Shown in pieces: positions 13,775 through 26,400 of a DNA stretch of 64,000 nt. Every line of letters starts with the position of its first letter. The stretch's first letter is position 1. A program made the translations under genes and the position numbers. This DNA comes from Nipponacmea schrenckii (taxonomy: Eukaryota > Mollusca > Gastropoda > Lottiidae), in NCBI GenBank assembly GCA_030562195.1, contig CM060201.1, positions 27,572,067 to 27,636,066 of the forward strand. Reading direction: 5' to 3'. The notes below the pieces were generated by a model. The model did not search any database. It saw nothing but the letters and a program-made list of their open reading frames with translations, and had not been told where the DNA came from.

Positions 13775-15915
13775 GCTTTTTATACGCCCACATGAAATGG
13801 GGGGCGTATATTGTCGTCACCCACATCCGTCCGTCCGTCCGTCCGTCCACAATTGCTCGTAAACACTCTACACGATGTAATTCTTGACGGATTTAGATGA
13901 AACTTAATATGAGTGTTTATGATCACGCAAGGATGAACCCTATTAAAAATCAGCGAAATCGGAAAAAAATTAGTATGAGTTCGTGCCCTTGTTCTTGAAT
14001 GGCTCGTAAACACTCTACAACGTGCAATTCTTGACCGATTTTGATGAAACTTGGTGTGAGAGTATGTTATAACCCTATCGAAAATCAGCGAAATCGAAAA
14101 ACATTTAGTATGAGTTATTGCCCTTGTTCTTGAAAACGCGTTCAATTTTAGCTTGTAAACACTCTTGAGAGAACAATTTTTAATGGATTTTAATGAAACT
14201 TGGCCTGAGTATTTGTTATCACCCAAGGATGAAGCCTATTGAAAACCAGTCAAATCGAAAAAAAATTAATATCAGTTATTGCCCTTGTTTTTGAAAACGC
14301 GTTCAATTTTTAGCTTGTAAACACTCTACAAAGCACAGTTATTGACCGATTTTGACGAAACTTGCTGAAATTGTTAAATATCACCCAAGAATGAACCCTT
14401 TTGAAAATAGCACATATCGAAATATATTTAATAGGAATTATTGCCCTTGTTCTATAAAATGTGTTGGATTTTTGCCTTGTAAACACTCTACAAGTCACAA
14501 GTCTTGAGCGATTTTGACATAACTTGGCATGAGTATTTGTAATAAACTAAGGATGAACCCTATTGAAATTCAGTTATATCGAAAAATATTTATTATCAGT
14601 TATTGCCCTTGTGTTTGAAAATGCGTTCAATTTTAGCTTGTAAGCACTCTAGAAAGAACAATTCTTAATGGATTTTGATAAAACTTGGCTTGAGTATTTG
14701 TTTTTACCCAAGGATGAACCTTATTGAAAATCAAATAAATCGAAATATATTTAGTGTCAGTTATTGCCCTTGTGTTTGAAAACGGGTTTAACTTTTTGGC
14801 TAATAAACACTCTAGAATGTACAATTCATGACCAATGTTGACAAAACTCACTGAAATTGTTGGATATCGCAAGGGATGAGCCTAATTGAAAATTAAAAAT
14901 ATCAAAATATATCTAATATGAATTATTGCCCTTGTTCTTTTAAACACGTTCGATTTTTGTCTCGTAAACACTCTACATGGCACAATTCTTGATGGATTTC
15001 GATGAATCTTGGTGTGAGAGTGTGTTATAACTCTAGGATGAACCCTATTGAAAATCAGCGAAATCGAAATTTTTTTTAGTATGAGTTACTGCCCTTGTTC
15101 TTGAAAACGCATTCAATTCTAGCTTGTAAACACTCTAGAAAGAACTATTCTTAATGGATTTTGGTTAACTTTGGCTTGAGTATTTGTTTTTACCCAAGGA
15201 TGAACCCTATTATAAATCAAATAAATAGAAATATTTAGTGTCAGTTATAGCCCTTGTTCTTGAAAACGCGTTCAATTTTAGCTTGTAAACACTCTAGAAA
15301 GAACAATTTTTAATGGATTTTGATGTAACTTGGCTGGAGTATTTGTTGTCTCCCAAGGATGAACCCTATTGAAAATCGAAAAATATTTAGTACAAGTTAT
15401 TGACCTTGTTTTAGAAAATGCGTTCAATTTAACTCGTAAACACTCTAGAAAGAACAATTTTGAATGGATTTTGATGAAACTTGGCTTTAGTATTTGTTTT
15501 CTCACAAGGATAAACCCTATTGAAAATCAGATAAATCGAAAAATATTTAGTGTCAGTTATTGCGCCTCTTTTCAAAAATGCTTTCAACTTTTGGCTTGTG
15601 AACACTCTAAACATTGCTTTTTGACAAAACTCGCTGAAATTGTTTAATATCAACCAAGGATGAGCCTTATTAAGAATTAAAAATATCAAATTATTATTAA
15701 GGGTGAACCCTATTGCAAATCATAAAAATACCGAAAAATATTTAATGAGTTGTTATTAGGTACAATTCTTGACAGTTTTAAATGAAACTAGAGACCCTAG
15801 AAAAAAATAGGTTGGAAGGTTGAATACTTCATTCCACTTATTGTAACCTTACTGAAAAGTTTTTATTTGAAATAAATGCTGCCAGTGGGCGTATATTACC
15901 TTGCCTGGCAAGCTA
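13775..15915 (+). repeat. Arrayed interspersed repeat, block 2 (about 150-160-bp units, ~12 copies)
   Basis: The block starts 'tatacgcccacatgaaatg' followed by 'ccgtccgtccgtccgtcc' and ends 'gggcgtatattaccttgcc', 'ggcaagctatctt'. In between, 'cgtaaacactcta' or close variants recur about every 150-160 bp from 13859 to 15598, each followed by 'aattcttgacggattttgatgaaacttgg', 'aaggatgaaccctattg' and 'gttattgcccttgttcttg' blocks (given here as separate motifs). Open frames on the minus strand are by-products of the unit structure, as they repeat the same peptide in decaying form. Confidence 0.8.
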
Positions 15916-16092
15916 TCTTTAAAAAAAAGCGAGGATAATAATTCTTTACATAATTTTAATGGTTGAAATTAATAACATTCTGTAAAGCACTTACTACTTG
16001 AGCTAAGTTAATTTCTTTGTTAGGCTCAAACTTCAATCATTTTTAGCCCATGGTATAAAATGCTATAATGTTCAATATTTCATCTCATTCAT

Positions 16093-19000
16093 TTATCTCA
16101 CATGTCCTTTCAAATCTTGTTGTTTAGCAGCTGCTTTCTTTTTCATCTGTTGTAATCTTTTATCAGCTACTAAGGCATTCATAGAGGTAGTAGCACTGAT
16201 AGTGGAGCCTTTACCAGATGAACTGCTTGAGGGCTTCTCAGAGCTTGATGAAGACTTCTCAGAGCTCGAAGATGACTTCTCAGTGGCAGACTTCTCTCCA
16301 GAACTCTTAGAAGACTTTTCTCCTGAAGATTTGGAGACCTTTTCACTGGAGCTGGAAGATGATTTTTCCACACTGCTACTGGATGACTTTTCACTAGATT
16401 TTGAAGATGAAGACTTGCTTGATTTATTGCTTGAGCTGGAACTTGTTTTTGAAGAGGAGCTGGATTTTGACGTTTCAGATTTTGAAGAGCTACTTTTAGT
16501 TAAATCTGTCTTCAAAGCAGCAAAAGCTTTAAATGATTCAGCTGATTTGGCTACTGTTTTAGCAGGATCAGTTGTTTTGGATAAATTTGCTGCAAGACTT
16601 GCTAATCCACTTAATGGTTTGGAACTTTCACTCTTACTGGACTCTTTACTTGAAGGCTACAAAACACAAAAATGGTGGAATGCAATGGCATGAAATATTT
16701 TCGGTAAATTTCCAAAGAAACAGAGATCATATTTTAGCCATGTAATTCATGTATTTATCCAGTCTCAGACAATATCTTTATATATCATATTCAGTTTCAG
16801 CAGAACATGTTTCAGTGCCCAAAAGGCTAAACAATAAATACATGTATGCAAAACTCTAAAACTTGTGATTGTGAGTTACTTCTGATTTTGTTTTGCAGTA
16901 TGGATTGTTAGAAACCTAAAACCCAAAGATGGCAGGTTGAGCCACTGATAGCAAAATAAAATTATTTGAGCCTAAAAAATCTTGAAATTTAAGAATTACC
17001 TTAGGCTCCTTTGTCCTAATAAAAGCCACAGGCTGTTCTGAGTCAGATTTAGAAGAAGATTTTAATGGTGCAGTAGACTGTTTAGCTGGCGCAACAGATG
17101 GTGGTGTCTTGGCTTTAGTGGGCTGTACAACCTGAAAATAAAGATAAAATGCAGGGCTTCTACTTCTTCAAGAGGATTAAGGAACTGTGTATAATATGTT
17201 CAATCCATACCAAAAATAGTTGGTAGACAACCTGCATGTGATAAAATGGAGATCTGGAACAATCACATAATCAAAATTGGTGCAAAATGCTCCATTGTCA
17301 ATATCTCATGCAATCTCTTTTCTATTTTCTCTAATTATAGATAGAGAATAGGGGCTTACTTTAGATTTCACCTGACATTGTTACAGTTTTTAAAAATTTT
17401 GGGGGAAGAACAATGAGAAATCTTACCATTTTGGTTAATTTCTTAGAACACCTATAGCAATACCAAACAAACCTTGGATCTGTTACATCTTGATCTAATA
17501 CTGGTGGTCTATGACATTCCTGGACAAATAAAAAATAACAATTTAATCTTAGATTAGTAAGAAAATCAAATCTAGAATGAAGAGTGATGAACAATTTTAA
17601 AATAAAGGAGTCAATATAAGTATTAACGGGTAATATCCCTCTAATTAAGAGAACCTGATAAAATCAGTCTGAAAAATCTCTATCATTTTCCCACTGAGGC
17701 TTGGATATTAGATGTAAAATTTCTGAATGCTCTGAGTACTGTTTTTGTTTTAGAAACACTCAATTCTTTAATCTGAAAATATTGCTTTTATGATTTGGCC
17801 ATATGATTTCCTCATGCTAATGATGAAAATTGCAAAATCATAATTTCCTACCTGGTGATATAAATTATGACATTCTTGACATTCTACCAATTGGTTTTTA
17901 GACGACACATCAAACTGCCTGAAAATAGAATTAAATAAAGAAGACATAGTATGCTTATTGCCTATATATATGCAAAATTTTAATATGTCGAATGTGGAAG
18001 CAATAAGCAACTATATAACATACAAAGGCCAGAAAACATCTTTAAAATCTGATCTATTCTACACACATACTTTTTTTTAGGAGCATTGAGTCAATAAACA
18101 TTTGCTTTAACAGATCATTTTATTCTCCTGTCAATGAAAACAACATTCAGTGGTCACTTCCTGGGCATCATTCCCATAGTCTAGTTTACTGTCATCAATT
18201 ATAAAGAATCACACTTTCAAGAGTTCACAGCAAATATAAACACAATTCAACAAACCTGCAAACTACACAAGAGATTCCCAAATCAAATGCAAAGTCGTCT
18301 GCATCCATTCCTCCCTTATTTTCATCTTCATCAGTCTCTGTATCATAATCTTCTTTTTTCTCTGGCTCTGCTGGATTCTCTTTTTTCTCTGCGTCTGCAT
18401 CTTTTTCTTTCTTTTCTGGTCCTACATCCTTTTCCTTTTCTTTCTTGGCTTTAGCAGCTTTCTCAGCTTGTCTAGCTTTTTCTTTCTCTTTTTTTTCTTT
18501 GTCTTTCTTTTCCTTTTCTCTTTGTTCTTTCTCTTTTCTTTGTTTATCTTTATCTTTTGATTTGTCATCTTTTTCTTGTCTTGAGGGAGAGTCACGTCTT
18601 GATTTTTTGGCGTCTGTTGGTTCACTAAGGGAACTAATATCTTGTCGTAGCTTTAAGAAAAGAAGATTTGAGCACAATATTTGTTTAATAATGTGCACAT
18701 CTATCACTTGAGTGGGAGGGTAAAGTGGATGTATAAGCTAAAGTGCTAATGTAGACATACATCCAAATGCTAAGACATTGATCTCAGTAGGAATAATAAC
18801 TGTTCAATTTTATTGAAATAATGATGTTTTATAAATACTTATGACTAGTTAATCTATACTATAACAATAATAAACTTTGTATGTTACATGGATCAAAATA
18901 AAGTCAGTTAGTGAATAGTGACACAGTGCTCTGAATATATAGACCAATGGTACAAAATAAGTACATGTAGTTTTACTTGTAGGGCCTAAGGATTGGTATG

Positions 19001-19714
19001 TTAAGTATTTGACACAAAAATAATACCAAAATATTGATAAGATGTGTATGGGAAAATGGAATGCTGCCTGTATTCAAATTTTAAGCTGAAATGTCTATAG
19101 GTCTCCAAAAGTGAGGAATTGATATCCCTTCTATTCCTTTCAATGTAATATAAAACAAGATAGGAATAGAAACACAATACCTTTTCTAAGTTCTTCTTTT
19201 CACTTTCTCTCTTTTTAATCAACTCATCAGAGTCTGTTGATACTTTAGAAGATCTGCTGCTGGAAGATTCACTAGACTGAAAATATTTAAGCCAAATGCA
19301 TTGTTAAGATAGTTAAGCTATGCATTCTTTATAATTACAAAACTTCAGCTTCATTCAAATTTCATGGTCAGAAGGCCCCTATATTTATGAAGAAATGTCC
19401 TTTTTTACCTATGTGTTCAACAACAGTTCTCCTATGATGAGTGAGTTTAAGATAGAACATGAGCCTCATAAACAGATTTGACCTAACAAGCCAATAGGTA
19501 ACTTGATGCAAGACAAGTTGTCAAATAAATGACAGGTTGGCCTACTGGCTTGTGTCCATGTGTTTTAAGTATTCATAAGGCCTACCTTTCCTGTTTTCTT
19601 CTTCTGTAGAGCATCATCCAACATTGACTTTAACTGGGCAGCTGAATCTTTATGGTTGGATCTTAGAAGTTTTAAAGCTTTTACAAAGATTGGGTCTAAC
19701 TCTAAAGCTGCCAT
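16093..19714 (-). CDS. INTS12: Integrator complex subunit 12, PHD-finger protein
   Basis: INTS12 belongs to the nuclear Integrator complex, which cleaves snRNA and other nascent RNA polymerase II transcripts. Seven coding exons on the minus strand join in phase to 491 aa (human about 462): 19586-19714, 19181-19276, 18256-18650, 17852-17918, 17427-17519, 17000-17131, 16093-16656. The N-terminus (MAALELDPIFVKALKLL) matches the family's N-terminal microdomain, known to bind INTS1. A Lys/Glu-rich low-complexity linker follows (about residues 95-175). The PHD finger (about 203-253) shows C-V-V-C, C-Q-E-C, H-N-L-Y-H, C-H and W-Y-C-Y-R-C in the expected C4HC3 spacing. The Ser-rich C-terminal half ends in a basic K-K-K-A-A-A-K tail, as in vertebrate INTS12. 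The start codon was chosen by match to the family N-terminus; the frame stays open upstream. A long plus-strand frame opposite the Ser-rich part is a shadow. Confidence 0.93.
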
Positions 19715-20424
19715 AATTCTTATAACTTTAGGCCTACTTTCTGTCGCACCTAAATATTGAGACAACTTTTAAAACAAGATACCAGTAGACCGACATATAG
19801 AAAAGGATAGGAATCATCAGGTGATCAAAACTGTCTTGAAACTTTCCGTTGATGAAAGTCATATAAACTAAAAAAAGGGTTTACAATTGTAGTAGGCCAA
19901 CACTACAACAGTGCCACCAGTTTCAACCAAAGCCAAAAGACAAAAAGAAAGAGACACCAGGGCCAGGGTTAGGTGGCACCAATCAAAGATAACAGAGAGT
20001 AGGATTTATAGACGATGGAAATCGAACGATGCAATCAACCTGTTTCCCATTTCTAGTTAGAACCTATTTCAACTTACAAAACTGAGATAATTTTCTGATT
20101 TTCAGGTCTCTCAATTTTCAGATTGAAGTTTATGTCTACTTTCAATTTTAGTTTTCGTCACTTCCGGTGAGATCTTGACTTTGATAGCCTATAATAAATT
20201 TTTATTCAGCCCACTTAAACTACTGAATAATGCATGAATAGTATTCGGATCGACATCAACAAATTTTATTTTTGTTTTGTTTAAAACCCGAAGATAAGGA
20301 ATTTTTAACAACTCATTGATTCTTATACTTAAATACATTTAAAGTCGTCGTGACCCTCTACTTAGTTACTATTTATAGAAATTGATTCGCGAGACTGTGG
20401 AGATTGGGCGAGATTTCCAGCAAA
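19715..20424. promoter_or_regulatory. Shared head-to-head promoter region INTS12 / NAA25
   Basis: The two start codons are only about 710 bp apart and point away from each other, so both promoters must lie here or overlap. An ETS-type site (cacttccggt, 20159-20168) sits near the middle and a YY1-like site (caaaatggcg, 20421-20430) overlaps the NAA25 start codon. No TATA box is evident, which fits housekeeping genes. Transcription start sites are inferred only. Confidence 0.6.
20159..20168 (+). promoter_or_regulatory. ETS-family (GABP/ELK-like) site
   Basis: The sequence cacttccggt contains the ACTTCCGG core bound by ETS factors in many housekeeping bidirectional promoters. Its position between the two divergent genes makes function plausible. 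A single motif alone is weak evidence. Confidence 0.5.
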
Positions 20425-20430
20425 ATGGCG
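20421..20430 (+). promoter_or_regulatory. YY1-like site spanning the NAA25 start codon
   Basis: The sequence caaaatggcg matches the AAnATGGCG core of YY1, commonly found just downstream of transcription starts and overlapping initiator ATGs. It also gives a good initiation context (A at -3, G at +4), supporting the NAA25 start at 20425. Confidence 0.45.
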
Positions 20431-23400
20431 TCTCGTAGCCATGTGGATGTCAGTGAAAGAAGATTGAGGCCTATTTATGGTACTTAATTTTCAATCAATG
20501 CCACTGAAATTTTGTTTGAAACAATACATTTCCATACTCCATGCTTTCCCTCAATATAAGCAGTCTAGACTATTTTTGGACAGAAGCCAAAGCGAAAATC
20601 GTACTGATGGTCTTGCTCAGGGTTTTCTACTTTCGTCTTTAGTTTGGCACCCTGACTGGCATTTTCATGTTAAACGCATCTACTCCCTATCTCATAATGT
20701 GAAGTGTATATCATGTAGAATTGTGTCCTTAATAGGTAGAAATTTCACCTTCAAATAATTTGTTTGAAATCAAAGAGTAAATTATTGGGCTCATTTTAAC
20801 TTACTTTGATTTTGCCTGGGGCCATTTTGACTAGAGGCTATTTTTGTTAGGTGCTAAGTTGTCTATATCCCAATCAAAGAAGGTCTTAGATTGTGCTTTA
20901 CTAAGCACCACAAGCACAGGGAACTTCTGTATGATATAATTCCTCTAATCCAGAAAAATTTGAATAGATGACATCCATTGCAAACTTTTTGTCAAGTCGT
21001 GTTCCTCTTTGTCACAGATCTGAATTATTTTGTATGCCAATGCTATTGTATGCTCCCTTCTTTGACTGTAGCAACAAACAGGTTAGCATGTATATAATCA
21101 AAACGGATAGTGTCAGTATAATAATTAAAGAAAGCTGTCCCTTGATTTGTCATCAATAAAGTGTCTCTGTTGTCTCTCCTAGAAATAGTGTGTTTGTTTT
21201 TTATTTATAATCAATGCAAAGACATATAAAGAATAACAGTACTATTTTGTGGTAGCTATTTCATTTCTCAGAAAAATACAGGGGAAAAATCAAGAAACAT
21301 TTTACTTTGCTCAGACAAAAGCGTGATTGCTTGTTGTTTATTTGTAGATAATTTGGATAATGGAAACAATAAGAAAGCCGTTCAAGAAGCTGAGAAAGTG
21401 TTAAAGAAGCAAAAAGATTTCCAATGTGCAAAGGTAATCCGATATATTGTTTTAACTTATTATAAGGTAAATAAAGGGGAGCTTGAAAATTCTATTCTAA
21501 ACATGAGTCATCATTACCAAATTCAAACTTCTAGATATACCAGGATTGACACGGGTGTTGATGTAGCATTGAGCTTTCTATACTTGATCAAATGAACAGC
21601 TTCCTCAAGTGTTAGGTCAACTGTCAGGCAGATCTATTGCTTTATCAATTCAAATGGAAAATTCCATCTGTTCCATGTGATCAATTTTTTCATGGTACTA
21701 CTATGTTCTACTTTAGGTGTTAAAGGCCCTAGCTCTGTTGAGACTTGGAAGACAAGAAGAAAGTTCTGTAATTTTACAAGAAGTTCATTCTCAACACCCA
21801 ACAGATGATGCAACATTACAAGCCATTTCTATTTGTTACAGAGAAGTTCACAAATGTAAGAGTTTGATAAAACCTTCGAACCCTACCAGCCACTTGATTA
21901 TGTATTATGTACCGGCTGGTTTAGTGTCAAGTGACGACACACTTATACCATGTTTGAATTTATGTTTCTTGAAGTTAAGGGTACACTTGTTGCCATGAAC
22001 TCCACAATATTCTAAGCTTACACAGATGTACTGTTACCCATGGAAATAATGATATATTGGGTTTGACTCCGCGTACTTTAAGTTGAATCCTGTTTGTTAA
22101 TCATTTCAGTGGATATGATAGCAGAGCTGTATCAAAACGCCTATAATGAGAAACCTGATAATGAAGATATATTGTCAGCATTATTTATGGCTCATGTTAG
22201 ACTTGGAAATTATCAAAAACAACAACAAACAGCCATGTTACTTCATAAACTGAAACCTAATAAAAATCCTTATTATTTCTGGGCTGTGATGAGTATTGTA
22301 ATGCAGGTAGTTATTTAAAGATGTAGAATCACTTACAAGGGGAAGATGGGTTTAAAATCTGAAAAATTGAACCCAGGACCTTCAGGTTTGCTAGCTCAAT
22401 GACAGCAACATGTGCTTAAGTAATGTTCTGTACCAATACCAAGGGGTATTTGGTATTATTTTTTAGGATTTGGTTCATTGTTTGTGTTAGAAATGGGATA
22501 ATTAGTTTCATTATTTTTGTTAGAAATTGGATTTGGTTCATTGTATTTGTTTGAAATGGTTTTTACTTTTTGAAAGCTTATATTTTCATATGTGAAAAAA
22601 AAAAGAAAAATTTTACTCTTTGACACAAAAATGTTCTTCTTTACAGGCTCATACAGCACCAGATAAAAAGTTATCAGAGAAGATGTATTTACCGTTAGCT
22701 GAGAGAATGACCAGTAAATATATTAAAGATGATAAGATAGAAGCTGAAGCAGGTAGGTCCACTAAGTATATGAAGGCATTCTTATGTGTATATGTTTAAA
22801 AATTTGCCTCATTATTCAATGACTTACATTGTCTGTCTTCCTTATTTTTATTGATTGGCAAAAATGCTTGGTCTTCCACATTTTGTGTGTTATTGTAGAA
22901 AATAATCTTTTAAATATTTAATTTACAGAGGTGATGTTATATCTGATAATAAAAGAATTATTAGGAAAATGGCAAGAAGCTGTGGAATTGTTAGAAGGTC
23001 CTCTTAGTCGTAAGCTAACACAAATTTTATTTTTAAATAAAAAGAATGATAAGTTTAAATCTGCAAAAATTAAATGTTGGCCATGTTTGCCACTTATGTC
23101 TAATGTTTTATGGACAACAGCTTTTTGAAAGGTTTATATTACTTAGCAAAATAACATTGACATGGTTAAGAACACAATTGTATATTTGCCGATAATTCAT
23201 GTAATAAGTTTTAACTGTGTGTTTGCCACGAAAAGGAATTGAGACTGTTTTTTTAAATCAATCAATTTATTTTCAGAAAAGTTTGTTAGTGAATTTAATT
23301 TTAAAGACACCAAACTTGGAGAGCTTTATAAGAAGTTAGAAAACTGGTCTAATGCCAACATAGTTTATAAAAGGTTATTGAAAAACAGGTAGGAATAGCT

Positions 23401-26400
23401 ACATGTATTTTGAAATTAACATATAAATTTGCCATGTGGACGGTCTAAAAGGGGTGCAGCTTGTGACATTGTGCTGCAATAGGGATGTTAGATGTTACAA
23501 AACGGAAGTAAAAATACAAAATTAGAATTGATTAATATTGTTTCTCTGATAATCCACTATTTTACTTTTGGGTTTCCTCTATTCATCAGATTTGTCACAA
23601 GTGTGTCTTCATAAAGCTGGGGAAAAAAAGCCAGCAGTTTCCTGTTAATGCAGATCAGTATTTAATGTACATGAATATTTTGTGAACCTTTTCAATGACT
23701 TTATTTCAGTCCAGATCATTGGCAGTATTGGTTAGAATATTTAAATTCAGCTTTATTTCTAATACAGTCTACAGATTCACATAAACAGAATGGGTAGGCT
23801 GATTTACAGTATTAAATTATGTGTGGACTGTAACAATCTGTTGAGGTATTCTGTAACTTAGTTACAGTGATAGAACACTGGAAACATTACATCAAAACAT
23901 TTCCTCTTTTAGAAAACAAATGATAGTATTAGATTAATCTTTTGTCATTAATTCAGCTGAATCAAATTCATAACATTTTGACCAAAGTTTTTATAATGTT
24001 TGCTCTTGTTTCATTTCTCATTTGTTTTATAGAACAACGGAGATAGAAGTTGAAAGTTCTGATGATACAGTAGAGAAGATTCTTGAGTTAATAGATGAGT
24101 TAATGTCTAAAGGCTGTTCACCTGGTATTTATAACAGAGGACCATTCTTGGCTAAAATTCAGCTAATTATATTATTAGAGAAATCAGATGCTGATAAAAG
24201 TAAAGAAATTGGTATGTCCCACAAGTCACAAATCATTTTATCAAATGTCTTTCATGTGCACAAATGACCAATTTAAAAAAAAAATGCGATATTTCAATTC
24301 GTATGTATGTAGTTGATAAAGGATTTGTATGCACATTAAAAATGATTCAAAACAAAATAGTCTACACCATTCAAATCAATTGTACGTACATCAAAAAGTG
24401 ATTGCTAATGTTTCTGTTTTCTGTGAATTATTTACAATTGTTCTGTTTAGTTTTACAATTATGTGTTTTTAATGGGTTACTTATCAGTTTATTCCATTCA
24501 AAAGTTTTTCTTACTATTTCTCCAGGCTCTGTGGCTGAGTTGTTAGTGCAATATTTTGAGAAATTCGGTGATCGTTCTTGTTGTTTTGGGGATTTTACAT
24601 TATTTCTTGATAAATTAACAGTTTCACAGAAACTCAAAGTAAGTATTTTGACAATATTCCTGTCAAGAAATTGATTATACTGAATTCCAAATAATTTCAA
24701 TCTCTTTAAACTTATTTAATCAGTGGCCTATTGATTATTGCAAGGTTTTCTGTCCTAGACCTTGATGATAGTAAACAGCCTTCAAATACCTGATATGTTA
24801 TTTTATGTCCATGTATTTGTATTTGTTTATTCTAGGTATTTAACAGTATTAATGAATCAATATTTGAAAAACAAGAAACCAAAGTGTATGCAGATAATGT
24901 AAGTATTACATAAATGATATAGCAATAATTTATATTGGTGATTGCATTTATGTTAATCAACCCTATAAATTTATGACCATTTTATGCTATCATTTTTAAG
25001 CCTTTTAAAGCGCAGATCAGAAATCTGGTATTCCTAGCTAAATCGTAAAAACAATCTATAATCAGCAATTTAATAAGACATATTAAACAGATTTAGAGCC
25101 TTTTAAAACATAATATACAAGGTTCCAATCTTATATTACAAAGAATACAAAAAAAATGTATATATACAAATAAGATTTTGTAGTAACAAATAATTCTCAC
25201 AGTTAAAATAGTGCTCAATACATCAGTCATGCTATCTATAGACAACTGACCTACATGTACTTTCAACCGAAATGTAGCTTAGGTGTCTGGAGATCGCGTA
25301 GCATTAGACTCTGAGTAAACAACATGTTTTAAATTTTTAATATTTCTCTATAAGATTTAACCAAATATGACAAAACAGTTATATGCATTTTTCTTTGTCA
25401 TATAATGTCATACAAGGTTTCTATGACATCACAAGGAGGTTTAGTTACAAATGCACATTGATCGTGAAAGTTTTGATTCAAAATATTGACATGAAGCTGT
25501 TGTTTTTATAGGTTAAATTACTACAGAGACATCTAATAGTGTTACAAGTTGAAAGATATTTAGGTTATTTACATCCATTATCTATAGAAGAAAAATTAAC
25601 TAGGGTACAAGATTTAATAGATAGATATAGACATGGCTTACAATTTGGTAAGTTCCACTCAGTTTCTTCTTGTCAGAGGTGTACTAATTGATCTATTACA
25701 AATATATGGCACCATCAATATCTTCGAAGTTAGCATGAAGCAAATAAGCCTTTAGTCTAATTCTTTGGAATTGAAAAGGAATTTCTTGACTTTTCATGTG
25801 TATTAAAGGGGCCCAGGCTTTATTTGTTTCGGACAATCATCCGACAGCCTCAAACACATGAAATCTTTTGGTTAACTAATCAGAAATAGTCTACAGAGCT
25901 TACCTTTGAAATTTGAGCCTTCAAATCCATGTGTATCCATAATTATCCGTGTTTGAAAAATCATAATGACTTAAGAAATTACAAACGTCCCGCCATATTG
26001 GAAAACGGTTCGTCTTGATAATCAAAGAATTATCCTTCCCGTCGTGCAATAGCGGTCATCTATATAAACAGACTACAACGCATTTTTCAATTGTAGACTT
26101 TGTCAACAGGACACACAATTTTCAGACTGACTGGAGACCAGCCGCGTACAGCACGGGAAAAAAAATGAAAAGTGAAATTTTTTGTTTGAGTCATATTTCA
26201 AGGTATTTTGCAATTTTCTCAGAGCTTGAATATTTCTGAGGACTGTTTAAATGTAACAAAGGCCCAAAACGACCCCTAAAAATCAAGCCTGGGCCCCTTT
26301 AAGGACCCTGATATCTCCCCTTGGAAAGATAACTTCATCTAAAAATGAAGAATGAAGAAAAGTGGAGACAAAGTTACCCAGTATTTTCTTGTTCTGTCCA

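Noticed and set aside
13780..15689. Series of minus-strand frames with similar peptides (for example ending VLSRVFTS)
   Set aside because: They are translations of the about 155-bp repeat units and decay from unit to unit; not genes.
16202..16693. 163-codon plus-strand acidic frame
   Set aside because: Exact antisense of the Ser-rich INTS12 exon; its composition is a mirror of Ser/Lys codons.
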